Below are positions 12,136-25,046 of a stretch of DNA of 64,000 nt, piece after piece. Source of the DNA: Fragilaria crotonensis (lineage: Eukaryota; Bacillariophyta; Fragilariophyceae; Fragilariales; Fragilariaceae); the NCBI GenBank assembly GCA_022925895.1, contig JAKSYS010000129.1, forward strand, positions 1 to 64,000, written 5' to 3'. Under the pieces are notes generated by a model. That model saw only the letters and a program-made list of their open reading frames with translations. It was not told the origin of the DNA and made no database searches. Every line of letters starts with the position of its first letter. Positions within the stretch are counted from its first letter, which is position 1. The position numbers and the translations under genes are program-made.

Positions 12136-12540
12136 CTCCGATTCATTTTAACAGAGTACGTCGCACACCCCTCGCCGACCTGCTTAGGGCAAAATGTAGG
12201 GTATCAAGACCTTGTAGACCAGTTCCTGTGAGACCCTCTCCCTATCATAGTACGGCGGTTCCGCAAAAAAAACGACTCGCTTGGCAGTCGGGTTAGGACT
12301 TAGGACAAGACCGTCGCGATAGAGAAGGGCAAACACAGAAACTAGAAGGCACAGCGCGTTGCGATACTGATATGATTGTGCGTTTTGTGTTGTGTTGGCG
12401 TTAGTGTTGTGGCTAAGTATAACCTTCTGCCCCTTCACCCTTACAATCAATTGGACCGGCAAGAATGAGATTGAGATTGAGGTTATGCATAAAGGATTAT
12501 ATTAGAAGTTGAGAGCTGGTGGAGCACACCGGCATTTACG
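12136..12540. other. Spacer or terminal part of Copia fragment 2
   Basis: This stretch follows, on the minus strand, the RNase H end of Copia fragment 2 and could include its 3' untranslated region or LTR, but no second copy was found to prove it. A 92-residue minus-strand frame (12184-12462) has no recognisable motif and is not supported as a gene. Confidence 0.3.
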
Positions 12541-14004
12541 CTAAACTAATCGGAGTAGCGCGCACTAGAAGAAGTAGCGCGTCATCAACCGTACTATATA
12601 GTCGACCATGCACAGTAGGCGGTAGCACGGTATTGCGGAGATATGGAGATATGCACTGACACACTCCCCCATTGTGAGCAGAGGTTGCAATGAGCAATAG
12701 AAGTGCATCGAGAAAAGAAGAGGAACTAGGGCGATGTTGGTGCCCATGGAGCGCCGTAGTGGTGACCCATGAGACGACGGACGAGACGGTGGTGAAGAGT
12801 GGAACCAAGGGGTTTCTTCAGCGAATCCGCAGAATCGATGTGGCGGGCACGTGGAGACGGGCGGCTTGCGTTCACCATAAGGATGGCTGCGGCATTGTCC
12901 TCAAAGAGAGTCGTCGGCGCGAGTTGTGGATATCTGAGCTCAAGATGGATGGATTGCAAATACTTGGTAATCTTGGCGGCGTGGACGGCAGCAAGAAACT
13001 CCTCGGCTTCAGTAGAACTGGTGGAGACCGTTGACTGTGTCTTGGATTTACACGCCAAGGGCCCGCCACCAAACATGGAAACGAGACCGGTAATAGAGCG
13101 GCGCATAGTGAGGTCAGTAGCGTGCGCAGCATCAACAACATATCCAGGAAGTTCGGTTGGGGATTGTGGTTGCGGGAAATCGGGAAGAGACGGATCAGCG
13201 ACAAGGGGTTGGAAAGTGCCGGGTGGTAGGGAAGAAATGACGGAACAACGCCAGTAGAATAGACCCCAAGTTTTGTCATTCGCAGATATCGCGCAACACG
13301 TCGCAGAGCGTCATGATGTATTTTCGCTGGGTGATCGGAGAAACGCGCAAGTGTCGTTATGGCGTAACCAATGTCCGGACGAGCAACAGCGTACTACGCA
13401 TAGCTATATCAACGCACCCATTAGACTTCGGTATGAACACCCAGCAGCCGTTTCAAGGTCACAATACGCGGCCGTTCCGTCACGAGGGGCCATCGCGTAA
13501 TCATTGAACAGTTGTTGTGTCGTTGATGCAGAGATGATGGGTTCTATCGGCTTCTCATTAGTCTCACGCGAGCTTGAGGATGTCCAACCGTAGTGCGCCA
13601 ATAGCTTAGCAATATATGATTCGCATGAAATCTTGAGAGATAGCGATCGGTTTGTGCAACGTCCACTCCGTTGAACGAGTCCAACACGCCCTCATCACGG
13701 AGGTCGATTCCGTCGTCAGCACAAATAACGCGGACGAGATCTTTGATGGCATTGGTATTTGCGCTTCGTCCGATGGCAAGATCATCACCTTGGCAACATA
13801 TAAGCATCCGGTGGTCTTTGTATGTGCCCTGATACAAGCTGCGTTCATGTGCTGTAGACTTGAATCCGTGACGCGCGATGACAGTGTTGACAATTTTGTT
13901 CCCAAAGGACGCCGGATTCTGGGTGTCTCTGAAGTGCGTGCGTGTTGTACTGGAAGGACCATGTCGCGAGAAATAGCAAAACCATATCGGACAAGTTGCC
14001 ACAT
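12541..14004 (-). mobile_element. Copia fragment 2: reverse transcriptase and RNase H, broken
   Basis: Minus-strand copia polyprotein remnants. The reverse transcriptase part carries MLICCQGDDLAIG in place of the usual YVDD box. The RNase H part has STSSTEAEEFLAAVHAAK and LFEDNAAAILMVNA and ends near GSTLHHRLVRRLMGHH. Only the 3' half of an element is present, with several breaks. No LTR pair was recognised, so age cannot be measured beyond old. The right edge near 14030 passes abruptly into AT-rich sequence. Confidence 0.75.
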
Positions 14005-14027
14005 CAGAAGGTGGTCAATTTTATAAA

Positions 14028-14467
14028 TGACAATACTAATCCAAAAATTTGATTTATATTTTTCATTTTGTAATATTATGTTTACCAGATTAGATGACGT
14101 TTTTTTATGTAGGTGCTTTTTTTCAACATATGTCTTTGTCCATCATAACACAACAATGCCTACTCAAATTGTCGAACAGGTATTTTGTGTCCCGTTTTAC
14201 ATTGTTTCTGTTTTAAGTAGCGTAACCAAATACCATGCTCAATTGTCAATGATTTCCACTGTCTACGTAAAGCACAACGTAGTGTCATATCAAGGTATAC
14301 AACATAATGTCGTGATGTTGTGATACCTCCCATTAGAAATGGCTGAACACAAATTTGACGGAGAATAAAGAGTGCTGATGCAGATTTGTCACCACGCATT
14401 TAACAGTTTGAGGAGTTGTTGCATACCATATAGGGAAGTTCGATCCTGCTCACCAGTGGCTGGTTTC
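14028..14467. other. AT-rich stretch left of Copia 3
   Basis: Non-coding, AT-rich in its left half. Its right end (14462-14467, ggtttc) is the target duplication of Copia 3 and was originally contiguous with 27415 onward. It may therefore be the upstream end of Copia 4, but no matching LTR was found. Confidence 0.35.
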
Positions 14468-14999
14468 TGTTAAATCACCGTACTGTAGTTTCCGTACAGT
14501 GCGTAGTCTCGAAAATACTCGTCCAAAATGTGACAGTAGATGGCCTCTACTCACTTTCTAGATTCTTGTATTGTGAGCTTAATCTGTTTGTTAAACTACT
14601 TGTAAAGTCATCATTCAATCACTGATGAGAGCTTTTAAAGCTCTCCAATCAGACTACAAAAGACTTCATCCAGTAGGTTCCACACAACAAATCTAAGTCT
14701 GAAGACCCAACATCAAATCACCTTCCCGGTAGGTTTTGCACCTGTGAAGTCTTCATTCCTTCACGTGCAATGCCTCCTGGGACCTCTCTTTAGATCCCTG
14801 CATGCTAGGAGGTCTTCTTGGTCTTCCAGTCTTGGTCTTGTTCCTAGTGACTTCAGTCCATTCACTAGCATCCAAGAGAGCAGCAGAACAGAAGCTATTG
14901 CTACCGTCGTCCGCGGTGCACAGTGCCACTAGTGCAGTAGCACTCGTCGCTTCGACAGTAGTACCGTCACCCTCGACAGTAGCACTGTAGATCTTGACA
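14468..14999 (-). repeat. 3' LTR of Copia 3
   Basis: 532 bp, nearly identical to 26887-27414. The C-terminal tail of the polyprotein reading (SATVEGDGTTVEATSATALV and onward) runs about 250 bases into this LTR, so part of the LTR is coding. Confidence 0.93.
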
Positions 15000-17900
15000 T
15001 CCTCCGTGTTCTGCGGATCGTAAAGCGTTCCCAGCAAGCCTTCGGACGTTATCTCAGCATGTTTCGTAAATAGGGTCGCTGGGAGGTTCTTCGTCATCAT
15101 GTCGCTGGGATTGTCGCCACTTCGAATGTGCTCAACCCATAGCTCCTTACTCAGAATCATGTCATTGACAAATCGGTATCTGATATCGACGTGTTTTGTC
15201 CTCTTATCAATTGCGGTATTCTTAGCCATAAAAATTGCGCCAGTGTTGTCTTCCTTCAAGATACTTGGAAGCAAGGGCGCGTGGTTCGTCCCGATCTCCG
15301 TCAGCAGCGACACAATGAACTTTACCTCAGTGGCCGCCATGCTCATAGCAACAAATTCTGATTCCGTAGACGAAAGTGTCACACCAGTTTGTTTCTTGGA
15401 CTGCCACAATACGAGGCATCCGCCAATGGTCACGAGGTAGCCGGATATACTCTTGCGGTCACCACGGTCACTGGCATAATCAGAGTCAACAAACGCAACC
15501 ACCCGTCTATCCTTAGGGGGCCTCATCTTCAATCCCTGATAGTCACCGCTCTTGATGTATCCGATCAAATGTCTGAGGGCATTCCAATGTTCTTCGTTTG
15601 GGGCATTTAAGTGACACGTTAATTCGCGACATGCGTTCGAGATAGCGGGTTCCGACTTGCCGCAGGCAAACATGATACGACCGACGTAGGAACGGTACAG
15701 TTCCTGAAGTACAATTTCGTCTTCAGGAGTTGAGCGAAGAGGGGTGTCACTGCTGCACCAGGTGTCTTATGTTCCTTGACCTTGGCGTTGACATCCGTCT
15801 CAAAATCCCGTACAATGGCCTCAAGGTAATCTGTCATACTAGATCGTATGTACTTGCCCGATTTGTCTCGACCAGTTTCGTAGTCCACTCCCAGGTGACG
15901 TACCAGGTTTCCAAGATCAGAGATGGCAACCGCGTCTGAAATGCCTTTCTTGATGCGATCAACATGTTTTCGAATGCCTGTGATGATAGGCGAGTCGTCG
16001 CAATACACGACCACCAGGACCAACAGGTTTCCATCAGGGTCATGCAACGTGAACAGGCAAGGGTCGGTTTTGCACTGGGTTAAGCCCAAATTAATTAGAA
16101 TTTTCGCAAATGTCATCATCCAAAGTCGTGGGCTTTGTACCAGGCCGTACTGGGCTCGTTTGAGTTTGATGATATGGTCCGCAAGGTAGATACCTTTACT
16201 CTCTAAGTACTCCAAAAGTCCTTCGGGGAATTCAATATAGACATCGTTGTCTACGAGAGCGTTGAGAAATGCCGCTTCAACGTCAACCAAGATCTGAATC
16301 CAGTCGTCATGCTTCTCTTCTTGTTCCAACAATGTCACTGCGAGTACCACTTTGATCGTAGTGTTCGTCGCAAGCGGAGAGTACGATTCGACATAATCAA
16401 CTCCCGGTTCTTGTTCGTAACATCGGGACTTCCTTGTCCCATCAAGCTTCAATTTAAATATCCAGCGACACCGTAGTGTCTTGCGATTATGTGGCAACTC
16501 GTTGCGTGGTAGGAATTCCCATGCGTCGCGTTTAAGGAAGTTCTCCAGCTCACCGTGCATAGAAGTTGTCCACTTTGGGTCATTGAGCTTAAGTAGAGCC
16601 TTGTAGTTCTTTGGTACACCAAGTTGAGGATCCGATTGAAGTAAGGCGTTCATAACCAGTAGCGTGGACAATTCCTCCGCGCTTATGGTAGCAACCGACG
16701 CTTCCAAATTGTCTTCGTTCCTGTGTACATCGGCGAAGGTACTCGTTGACGCGCGGGCTCGTGCTCGAGTGACAGCACCCGAACCGAAAGCCGGAGCCAA
16801 ATTCCTCCGCGCAGGACGAAGAGCATCTTCAACTGGTAGTCCCGTATCCTCCGTGCCGGCGGGCGTCGAGGGCGGGAGATCCCAGAGATCGTCCAAGTCC
16901 GAACCGTCAGTGTCAGACAAAATGGGAATGTCCGTCGAGGTGGCAGGCAAAATGACTGAATCCGTCTTTAATCTATCTAATTCGTCAAACAATGCCAAAT
17001 CATCAGTAGCCGTGATACGTCCGTGCCATTCCATCCATTGGTGGACATCACGGGACAGTATGGTATGTTTCGTCGTAGGGTTGTAGAACTTGTACGTGTC
17101 ACCGGAGTGATCGTTCGCATACCCGACGAACACACATTTCGAAGCCCTGACGTCAGCCTTAGCCTTGATCTTAGTGCGATCCGTGATGTAGGCGATTCTC
17201 CCAAACGGCTGAAGATAATCCAAAATGCGATTGGGCCTGACATCTTCACCGTGCCAGGCAGTGTAGGGGTCCAAAACGTCCCCGGTGCGTGGGAGCGTGT
17301 TACCAAGCTTGGTAATCGTGTTAATGGCCTCAGGCCATAACAAACCCTGCGATTCTAACGTGAATCGTGCGCAATACATAGTCGCGAAGGCGCGATCCTT
17401 GCATGTAGCGAAGCTCCGCTCCACCACGCCATTCATTTGGGGGGTGTTCGGAGCGGTCATCTCGAGGGCAATATCGTGTTCGGCACACAGTTTCTGCACA
17501 TAGGCCTCGTTCTCACCCGCGTTGTCGCAGCGAAGGTACTTGCACGGTTTACCAGCAGCCTTGTTCGCGATGAGAAGGGCCTCCAACGGGACGTGTATAC
17601 CACTCTTGCGTGGGAGGAAACTGTCCCAGCAAAACCGCGTGTTGTCATCCACAATGCGAAGCCAATACCGGTTCGAGTTGAGGGAGTCACTGAAGGGGCC
17701 CGAAATGTCCAGAAAGAGTCTCTCTCCGGGGAGTTTGGCTTTGGTCATTGTAGTCTTTGGGACCGCCTTGGCGCGTGCCTTTGCAAGTGCACATGAGCCA
17801 CAGGGCTGTACCGTCCCAGTCAATGTCCAGTTCTGTCTCACCGCCATTGCCTTCACCGTGCGAGTGTCCGGGTGACCGAGCAAGCCGTGTGCTATATTAA

Positions 17901-18954
17901 TATCTAGAGTTACCGGCTTCGTTGTGAGACTGTGTACCGCTTCAATGTCGTTCGCTGTTGGGACACGAGTCCCAGTCAGGTAGTACAGTTGGTCGTTGTC
18001 GTTTCGCTCAAAGCACATAGTGGACGCCGTTGCTGGGTCCACTAAGACAAATTCCGTTTTGTCGGCAACATTCAATGTCCAATCATCGTCAATCAACTTG
18101 CGAAGGCTCACGATGTGTTTAGTGAACTTTGGTGCATAATAGACGTCATGAAGAGTCACTTGGTTTCCACGATTGTCGACTAGGTGCACCGTTCCCTGTC
18201 CGAGAGTTGCAACCTGAGCGCCATTGCCAATCGTAATCATTTTGTCTGATGCGCGCATGTTAGACATCTTCGATTTGTCATACGTAACGCCGCAGGTAGC
18301 TCCTGAGTCCAGAAGCCATTCTTCAATGCCGTTGAGTGCTGACGAAGTCCCAACAAATTCCTCCGTAATCAAACTGACATTAACAAACTCCATAGTTTCC
18401 TGGGTCTCCGAGACATCCACCATGGTAGCATCGTCGTCGCCCAACGTGTCGTGTTCAAAGAATTCGGTGAAGGTTCCGAGATCGTCATCGAAATCGAAGT
18501 CATCGTTCGAAGAGTCATCGCCCCAACGCCAGTCATCGAAAAAGTCATCAGGGGTAAAACTAGTACAATCGTTAACCACGACCTTGGGTGTCTCCTCTGC
18601 TTCAACGTCAACTTCAATGCGTGAAAGACCAACGAACATAGCCATGTCGTTATCAGCTTTATCCTTCTTTGGTTTTGGGCACTTGTTCGCATAATGCCCC
18701 TTCTCTTGACAATTGAAACAGGTGACATTACTTTTGTCAACAGGAGTTTTGGTAGAATCGGCGCTTTCCGCGGTACTCTTCGCGGACCGACATTCGTTTG
18801 CCTTGTGACCGATTTTGCCACAGTTGCGACACGTGCCCTTGAATTTCTTATAGGGGTGTTTGTTTACATTCGCCACGAGCGCCGACTCCGACTTGTTCTT
18901 CGTAGTCTTGAGTAGTGTCTTGTACTGGAGCCCAATTTCCTTGCGCAACTTCAC
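15000..18954 (-). mobile_element. Polyprotein part of Copia 3
   Basis: A very long minus-strand open stretch with, in order: zinc knuckles CRNCGKIGHKANEC and CFNCQEKGHYANKC; protease WLLDSGATCGVTYD; integrase with a zinc-binding GLLGHPDTR...CGSCALAKARAK region and catalytic contexts FLDISGPF, YLRCDNAGENEAY and NGVVERSFATCKDRA; the reverse transcriptase segments RCRWIFKLKLDGTRK and VVVYCDDSPII; then RNase H with SSTESEFVAMSMA. This is a complete copia domain order. It is part of a retroelement fossil and is not annotated as a host gene. Confidence 0.9.
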
Positions 18955-19252
18955 AAGCGGTGTCTCCGCTAGTTCCCCACACGGTACTTGACCACGACGG
19001 AATCGTAGCCACTGGACATCGACGTCATGATATGACTTTTCATCTGAAGGTCATCGAGCTCGTACTTCGTGTTGATACGGGCAATCCTCATATTCAAATG
19101 GTCCAAATCATTGAACCAAAGTTCCGGGTCTTGCTTCGTCTCGCTCAACTTACACTTCCCGAATGCCTCCGACAGCTCAGGGTAGTTTTCCTCCGCGTCC
19201 GTGGCGCAGTACTTTTCCTGTAGGATGGTCCAAGCCTTGAAGGGGTCTCCGT
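18955..19252 (-). mobile_element. Downstream piece of the Copia 3 gag region
   Basis: Minus-strand gag-like coding with FKAWTILQEKYCATDAEE and WFNDLDHLNMRIARI, typical of the UBN2/gag domain of diatom copia elements. It abuts the target duplication of the DNA transposon at 19253-19255. The other gag piece lies at 26451-26835. Confidence 0.8.
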
Positions 19253-19377
19253 CTGGAAGGTCCGGCAATACACGCTTAGTCGTGAATCAAGGTCGAATAC
19301 ACGCTGGCCGGAGGCGATAATCATTTCCGTTCCGTGTCTGGCTGGTGCTAAACTGGATATGCCAGCGTCATCTTCGT

Positions 19378-19648
19378 TTTGCTGACACTTGCTGACGAAA
19401 AGACAGATCTGCTGACATGCGCTGACAAAAAACGAATCTGCTGACATCTGCTGACGAAAAACGAATCTGCTGACATTTTCTGACATATGTTGACGAAAAC
19501 GAGTTTTTCCCAGTACAAAAGCTACGGTGATGCTGACATCTTCTGACGTTTGCTGACGAGAATCAAGTTTGCTGACATTTGCTGACGAAAAGCAAATCTG
19601 CTGACATTTGCTGACGAAAAAAGAAATCTGCTGACATTTGCTGAACCT
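19378..19648. repeat. Minisatellite, unit about 28-29 bp
   Basis: Imperfect tandem array built on ctgctgacat ttgctgacga plus a short A-rich linker, about nine units in two blocks separated near 19500-19535 by about 35 bases of different sequence. It lies between the outer left TIR (19256) and the inner left inverted repeat (19690), the position where subterminal transposase-binding repeats would be expected. A minus-strand frame runs through it, but its sequence is repeat-driven and not a credible protein. Confidence 0.8.
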
Positions 19649-21642
19649 TGCCAGCTCGAATGAAATGACACAGATCCTAACAAGCACTCCATCAGAAGGT
19701 GGGTTTTGTTAACTATTAATTTAGATGGTAACCCATACCATGTAATGACCTCCGTTCAGGAACTAGTGAACATTTATAGTAGAGTACTAACAAATTTGAT
19801 TATAACACAAAAATTGTTCACTTTGTAACAATTTAGATGCCATGCAGTATTTACAACTCAACATATTTTACATCTGATATCATTTGTAATACATTAATTT
19901 GTTCCAATAAGTAACTCACCTATGGTAACTTCTTGCACTAATTGTTGTTGTTTCTGTTGTAAGCTTGCTAAATATGTTGAATTCAGATGCATTGCATTGT
20001 TTACATTATAACAAACATTGTATTAAGATCGCCATTTATTATAATTCATTTCACCTTTTTCTTTGCTGTTAATTGACAATTGGCGCCAGTTTTCCAAGCA
20101 CAACTAGTCAACTAAGTACCTTGGTGCTCAACGGGTAGTGCTTCTGCGCTTTCCAATGCATGGATGTCACTATGAACCTCCACTTCACGACGTGTTTTGC
20201 CACCTATTCCCGCATGAAGCCAGTTCCCACCTGAGCCCCGCAAAAAGGCCATTGTCTTGCCATCCACTGCTTCTGACTGCTTGCATGCTCAGTTGTCATG
20301 AACACAAGAATGTTCAGTTTGATGAACCTTGAAGTTCTATCATGGCTCCACCCTCCGTACTCCTTGCAGTGTCCACCTTTTTGTTGTTGTCATTTCAATT
20401 CCATCCTTGACATGCGCGCTATGAACTGGAATGACAACATCAGCAAACGTGAATGCAAAGGAGAAACAACAACATTGCTGGGTTTTGTGTTTTGTGAATT
20501 CACTGTACCTTTATGGGTGCACTTCAGTTTAACACGTTGCATTCCTCCTCAGCCAAAGCCAATTCTGTATTCTTGAGAAGGATTTGTGCCACCTTTCATT
20601 GCTGTCGTCAAATTGTGCAGAACCTTGTTTCTCATTGTCATCATGATCACTACTTATATTCAGAATCACAAGCCAAGAATGTCCTCAATAGGAAGCGCGA
20701 AACTTGCTCAAATCACAGCACTTGATTCGGGATGGTTGTTTGTTCCATTCCTCACTCAGTGCTAGCCACACATGTCATATTTTTGGCAACGGGTACAATT
20801 GTACTCATTATATCTGGAGTCAGTTGCCCTTTCATTGCAACTGCCAATGCTGGTTGACTTTAACCACATCATCCTGTTTATCCCCCGCTGTTAGTACTTT
20901 CATGGTTTCTTGTTTACAGCTTTTGTTGTTGTACTAACCTTTTTTTCATCTCCCGGCAAGGTTTGATTCTGCCAACATCATTGTCGTAGCCGTTGCCACT
21001 TTGCAGGAAGTTCTATGGTAAGGTGATGACAAAATACCTGCTTTACTTACTCATGAGGAATAGAATGCAGGTTTGATAAGCATGAAGAGGTGAAGCGGTC
21101 TTGTTTGAAGAGCCTGCGTAAATTCTTTGTGCTGCTTGTCGGCTGCTTCTTGACCTGACCGCAGTTTCTATGTACATTTTGCTACTGCTTTTGAATTTGG
21201 ATCTACTTTTCAAATGCCAAGTGAGAGTCAGTTTTTTTCACTATACATGTGCATGATTCAAAGGTGGACATGAGCTGCGACATGCATACTGCATACTACA
21301 TCCACAGCATGCTGTGCTACCATGTGTTTTATTTGAATGTATGTTGTTGCTGTTACTCATTTGGTATTATACTTGTCTGAATATGTGCAATGTGCGCAAT
21401 CGAAACATCGAGTTTGCTCGTTGCTGCATTGTCTTGCTTAGTTACTTATCACAGTTGGGTCCGAAATTTTTATCAAGAGTTTATATACCTTAATATTTCT
21501 ACTGAGCATTAGGCATATATGGCAGGTTTCATGCTCAACCCTCCTAGCGTATAGTTCGGTATATTTTATACACTCCATACAAAATCCTAGAGTAGAATTC
21601 CGCCAAATAATTCTGCAATCTTTCCGCAAATCGTATCCATAA

Positions 21643-23999
21643 TCATTCATGGTTGATCATTGCACTCCTCAACTCAGAATGCACAAAGCCATTGTCAAAG
21701 TCAAGGACACATCTGTGCCCTTTGAAGGCTTTACTCACCCTCTCAATATCGGAGTATGACAGGAGCTCCTGCTTTATGTGTGAAGGCATTCTGGCAGCAG
21801 GAGATGTTCTGTCGGCGTTGGAAGCTGAATTCGAATCTTCATGTTCTGCTGCTGCTCGCTTCTGCTGCTCCTGATGAAGGTGGTGGTAAGTACAAATATA
21901 TGCACGTGCACGCGAAGCAAACTTCTGAATCCTTTGCTTTGTCAGCACATTCAAAGGGCAGGTGCAGTCTTTTACCAGTTGTTTAAAATTGTCGCGTCCT
22001 CGCTTCCGAGACAGCGGCATGCGTCGATAATATGCTTTCGAATGTGCCCAGCTGTATTCGATACCTTCGCCGGCAAGCTCAGCGTGAAACTTGGGTGTCA
22101 GAAGTACCGTTACTCCAAGCTGTGTTCCGAGATACTGCAGCGCCGTTTCCTCTTCTTTGAAATCTCTGCAGTTGCCAAGTAGGCTGCGAAGTGAGTAATG
22201 TAAGTCAACTTCGCCCGTGATTGAATCCTTTCGCCCTTCCAAAGTGTATTTTTCTAACGATGCTCGTTCTATTAGCCCTCGCTCTCCGAGGACTTGCAAA
22301 AGACCTTTGGGTTTCCCCTCCCATCCAGGTGTGACTTGTTCCTTGCGATCATGTAACTCAATTTGGTTGTTGCGAGCAAAATCTTGAAGTTCTTTTTTGG
22401 AATAGCCTCGTTGCTGCTGAAGAGTAACACCTTTAGCATGCAATGCTTCAAGAAGCAGCTTTTTGGATCTCTCGACAAGTCTGATCTTGCCTGTTGGTCG
22501 GTCATGTCGTTGCATGGCTTGTTGCTCTGGAGACAGGTACCATGGCCCTTTATCTTTGGCTGCGAACGTCATTGATTGAATGTCCGCAACACGCAGCTCA
22601 GGTAAGTGTGGACCAAGATATCCTTCTTCTGCCATAATTGTCGTGTCTCTCATCAATGGCTGTGCTCCTCCGTAGGATTTTGACATATGCTGCGCGCTGA
22701 GGGCTTGATCGCGTTTGCGAGCATGACCTTGACTGTGATCGAAGAGGAAGACCAGATCGAATTCGGGATAGAGGACTTGTAAACAATCCACGACATCTTC
22801 CAGTTGGAGACTCATGTAGAAAGAATTCCAGTATCCTTCATTGTTGGCCCCGATGAAAAGGTATTTAACAAACGGTGATTCTGTCAATGCCACTTTGTTG
22901 ATTGTGCCTAGTATTTCCATGGCTGCGTGCGTATCAGTGTAAGTAGCTCTGCTTTGTTGTCGATGTAAGTTAATCCTCGCTAACTCATCCTCCGTTAAAG
23001 GTCTTCCAAACCCAAACTCTCGCGAGACGAACGCAGATAACATATATCCATCGCCTTCCGACTTCGGAAGAAGGGGACGCTGTCCCTTTGGTCCTATCAA
23101 GTCTTTGCTCCTAGGAGATATTGGGCGAATACACTTTCATCCTGGCCGACGATCATTATCGGCCTCGCAATTGACGACACCCGAATGCTGGTTGTTGGAT
23201 TGATGCTTTCCTGCTGAGTGCTACTATTCATGCTGGTGGCATCGGCACCACCGCAGTGCCGACTCCAGTAGTCAATATGGAATTCAACTAGCTCCTCGTC
23301 TCGGATAATGTCAAAATAACGATGTCCAAATCCAATGTCCAACCCTTCTATCATCGTAGCTTTTGCAACAGGCAATTGTATCCATCGATTGCAATAGGGC
23401 TCCAATTTTGTGAGATACGTCTCGCAGAAGGTTTGTCGATTTGCAACCACATCCTCCCGTTCGTGGCCATCGACATAGAAGCTCTTCCTTCTAACATCAT
23501 ATTTGAAGCCTAGTAACCGCATCCAGCGCCATGTAGTTGAAAAGCTCATTGACTGAAGTCTATGAGCTTGAAGAAAGGAATCAGTTACTGCTGCTTTGTT
23601 GCGGTCAGCATTGTCGTCAGCAGTACTTGCAGTGCTTGTTCCCGACGAGTCAACAACAATTTTGTGTTGTTGTTCATGATTGTCATCCTGCCATACTACT
23701 ACCAATCGTGGTATCACCGTAGACACAATGAAGTCATGCACACCTTCTATTGTTAGGGTTGTTAAATTCCTGACACCGAATGCAACAATCTGTTCTTTTG
23801 CATCAGGAAAAGTTTCGAGCAATCGCGGCAGTGGTCGCTTCCCACACTGGACGTAGGCATTCGGGTGGGAAGCATTGAGCTTCCTGTAGATTTTATTCCA
23901 CTCTGCAATGGTCCTATAGAAAGTTGCTTGTTGCATTCCAAGATCATTCAAGCGGGAACAGGCTTCCTTACAACAATCCTGCCAAGTCCATTGGTTCAT
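21643..23999 (-). pseudogene. DDE transposase, divergent IS630/Tc1-like family, one apparent frameshift
   Basis: A transposase of about 785 residues read from ATG at 23999. The N-terminal 300 residues hold a helix-turn-helix-like region (MQQATFYRTIAEWNKIY), then GLDIGFGHRYFD and GQDESVFAQYLLGAKT. The following block (from about 23098) has LLPKSEGDGYMLSAF, the second acidic motif VFLFDHSQGHARKRD, and the Glu motif EGIEYSWAHSKAYYRR, which parallels the ELNFIEQ-WG-K end of IS630/Tc1-type enzymes. The spacing between the second Asp and the Glu is unusually long, about 190 residues. The two blocks are in different frames; the frame changes within gcaaagacttgatagg near 23098, so one base is gained or lost, or a recoding event is used. 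Stop at 21643. Confidence 0.75.
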
Positions 24000-24838
24000 T
24001 TTTGTAGTGCAAGTTGATATGCCAGACACAAAAATGATGCTCGTTGCCGAATCTCGAAGATTTCAATCTTCGAACAGAAATTATCAGGATCTCCGCCCTT
24101 CACCACACCACGCCAGCTGTCTTCGCTCTCATGAACTGCCTGTAGTGCTGCAATGCGACGTTCAAGCGTCTCCTGAGGACTTTCGTCCAAAGTCATTGTA
24201 TCAACGAGAGTACTGTTGCTGCCAACGCCGACGCTGCCGATGCCAACGCCTCTACATATTGGTCCTCTGCTGCTGAACAACTGACAAGCCTCTGGACTTG
24301 CAGGCCAATACGAGCATGAACTGCTGGCAACCGCTTCTAATCTTTGACGCTTTTTTTGGGACTCTTCCTCATCTTCATTGGCATCACCATCAGCCCCGAC
24401 ACTTGTTCCAAACACTGTACTAGAATCGACGGTAGCAGGTCGTCCCCTTGTTGATGGAATTGCAAGAGCATTTGAGGCGATTTCGAGCACCCTATTCTTC
24501 CAAGCTCCATTCAGTGGAGATGGATACATCACCTGCTTCAACTCTTGAGTTAAATAGTAGTAGTGACGGTGCTGGAAGGTGACTCGGAACATGCCAGTAA
24601 GGTTTGACCCATCAAACCTCAACATTGCCGATCCGTAACAGCTGGATTTGGCAAACGCTGCATTGAATTGGCGGACACTAAAGATAAGGCCTTCATCAAT
24701 GTGTCCAAGCTTCCTCAGTGCTTCCACCCAAGTTTCTGCAGGGAGCCAAGAATTCAACAATCTGGGTCCGTACGTGATGTCAGAACGAATCAACATGACA
24801 GCCCTGATAACAACAGCATAAATTCTCGTGTCAGCCAT
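23996..24838 (-). CDS. Accessory protein of the 7.2-kb transposon, function unknown
   Basis: A 280-residue protein read from ATG at 24838 (MADTRIYAVVIRAVMLIRSD). The first 110 residues include WVEALRKLGHIDEGLIFSVR and a Tyr-rich HRHYYYLT segment and look like a folded domain of unknown type. The middle is acidic and low-complexity (DGDANEDEEESQKKRQRL, a possible nuclear signal), and the C-terminal part is helical. Its TGA overlaps the ATG of the transposase frame by the four bases ATGA. This tight coupling suggests either translation restart or that the two frames were one protein before a base change. It is not similar to any domain I can name. Confidence 0.55.
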   Translation of the reverse strand: MADTRIYAVVIRAVMLIRSDITYGPRLLNSWLPAETWVEALRKLGHIDEGLIFSVRQFNAAFAKSSCYGSAMLRFDGSNLTGMFRVTFQHRHYYYLTQELKQVMYPSPLNGAWKNRVLEIASNALAIPSTRGRPATVDSSTVFGTSVGADGDANEDEEESQKKRQRLEAVASSSCSYWPASPEACQLFSSRGPICRGVGIGSVGVGSNSTLVDTMTLDESPQETLERRIAALQAVHESEDSWRGVVKGGDPDNFCSKIEIFEIRQRASFLCLAYQLALQK

Positions 24839-25046
24839 CGAGATAAACAACCCAGCCAACACAGCTCGTTACTTGGGAGTATTTTGAAGGCTTCTGTGTG
24901 TGCTGGGTAGTTTAAAAAGAGTGCATCTGTTGCAAACAACGGCATGCAATATCATTGTGGAAACCTCGCTTTCAGCACGAGAGTTTTTTCTAAACGTGAC
25001 GTCACAGGCGCAATAATTCTTCCATTATGTAGAATCTATACTACGG

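Noticed and set aside
19145-19687. 180-codon minus-strand frame with repeated SKCQQI-like segments
   Set aside because: It is a translation of the minisatellite plus an out-of-frame piece of the Copia 3 gag region.
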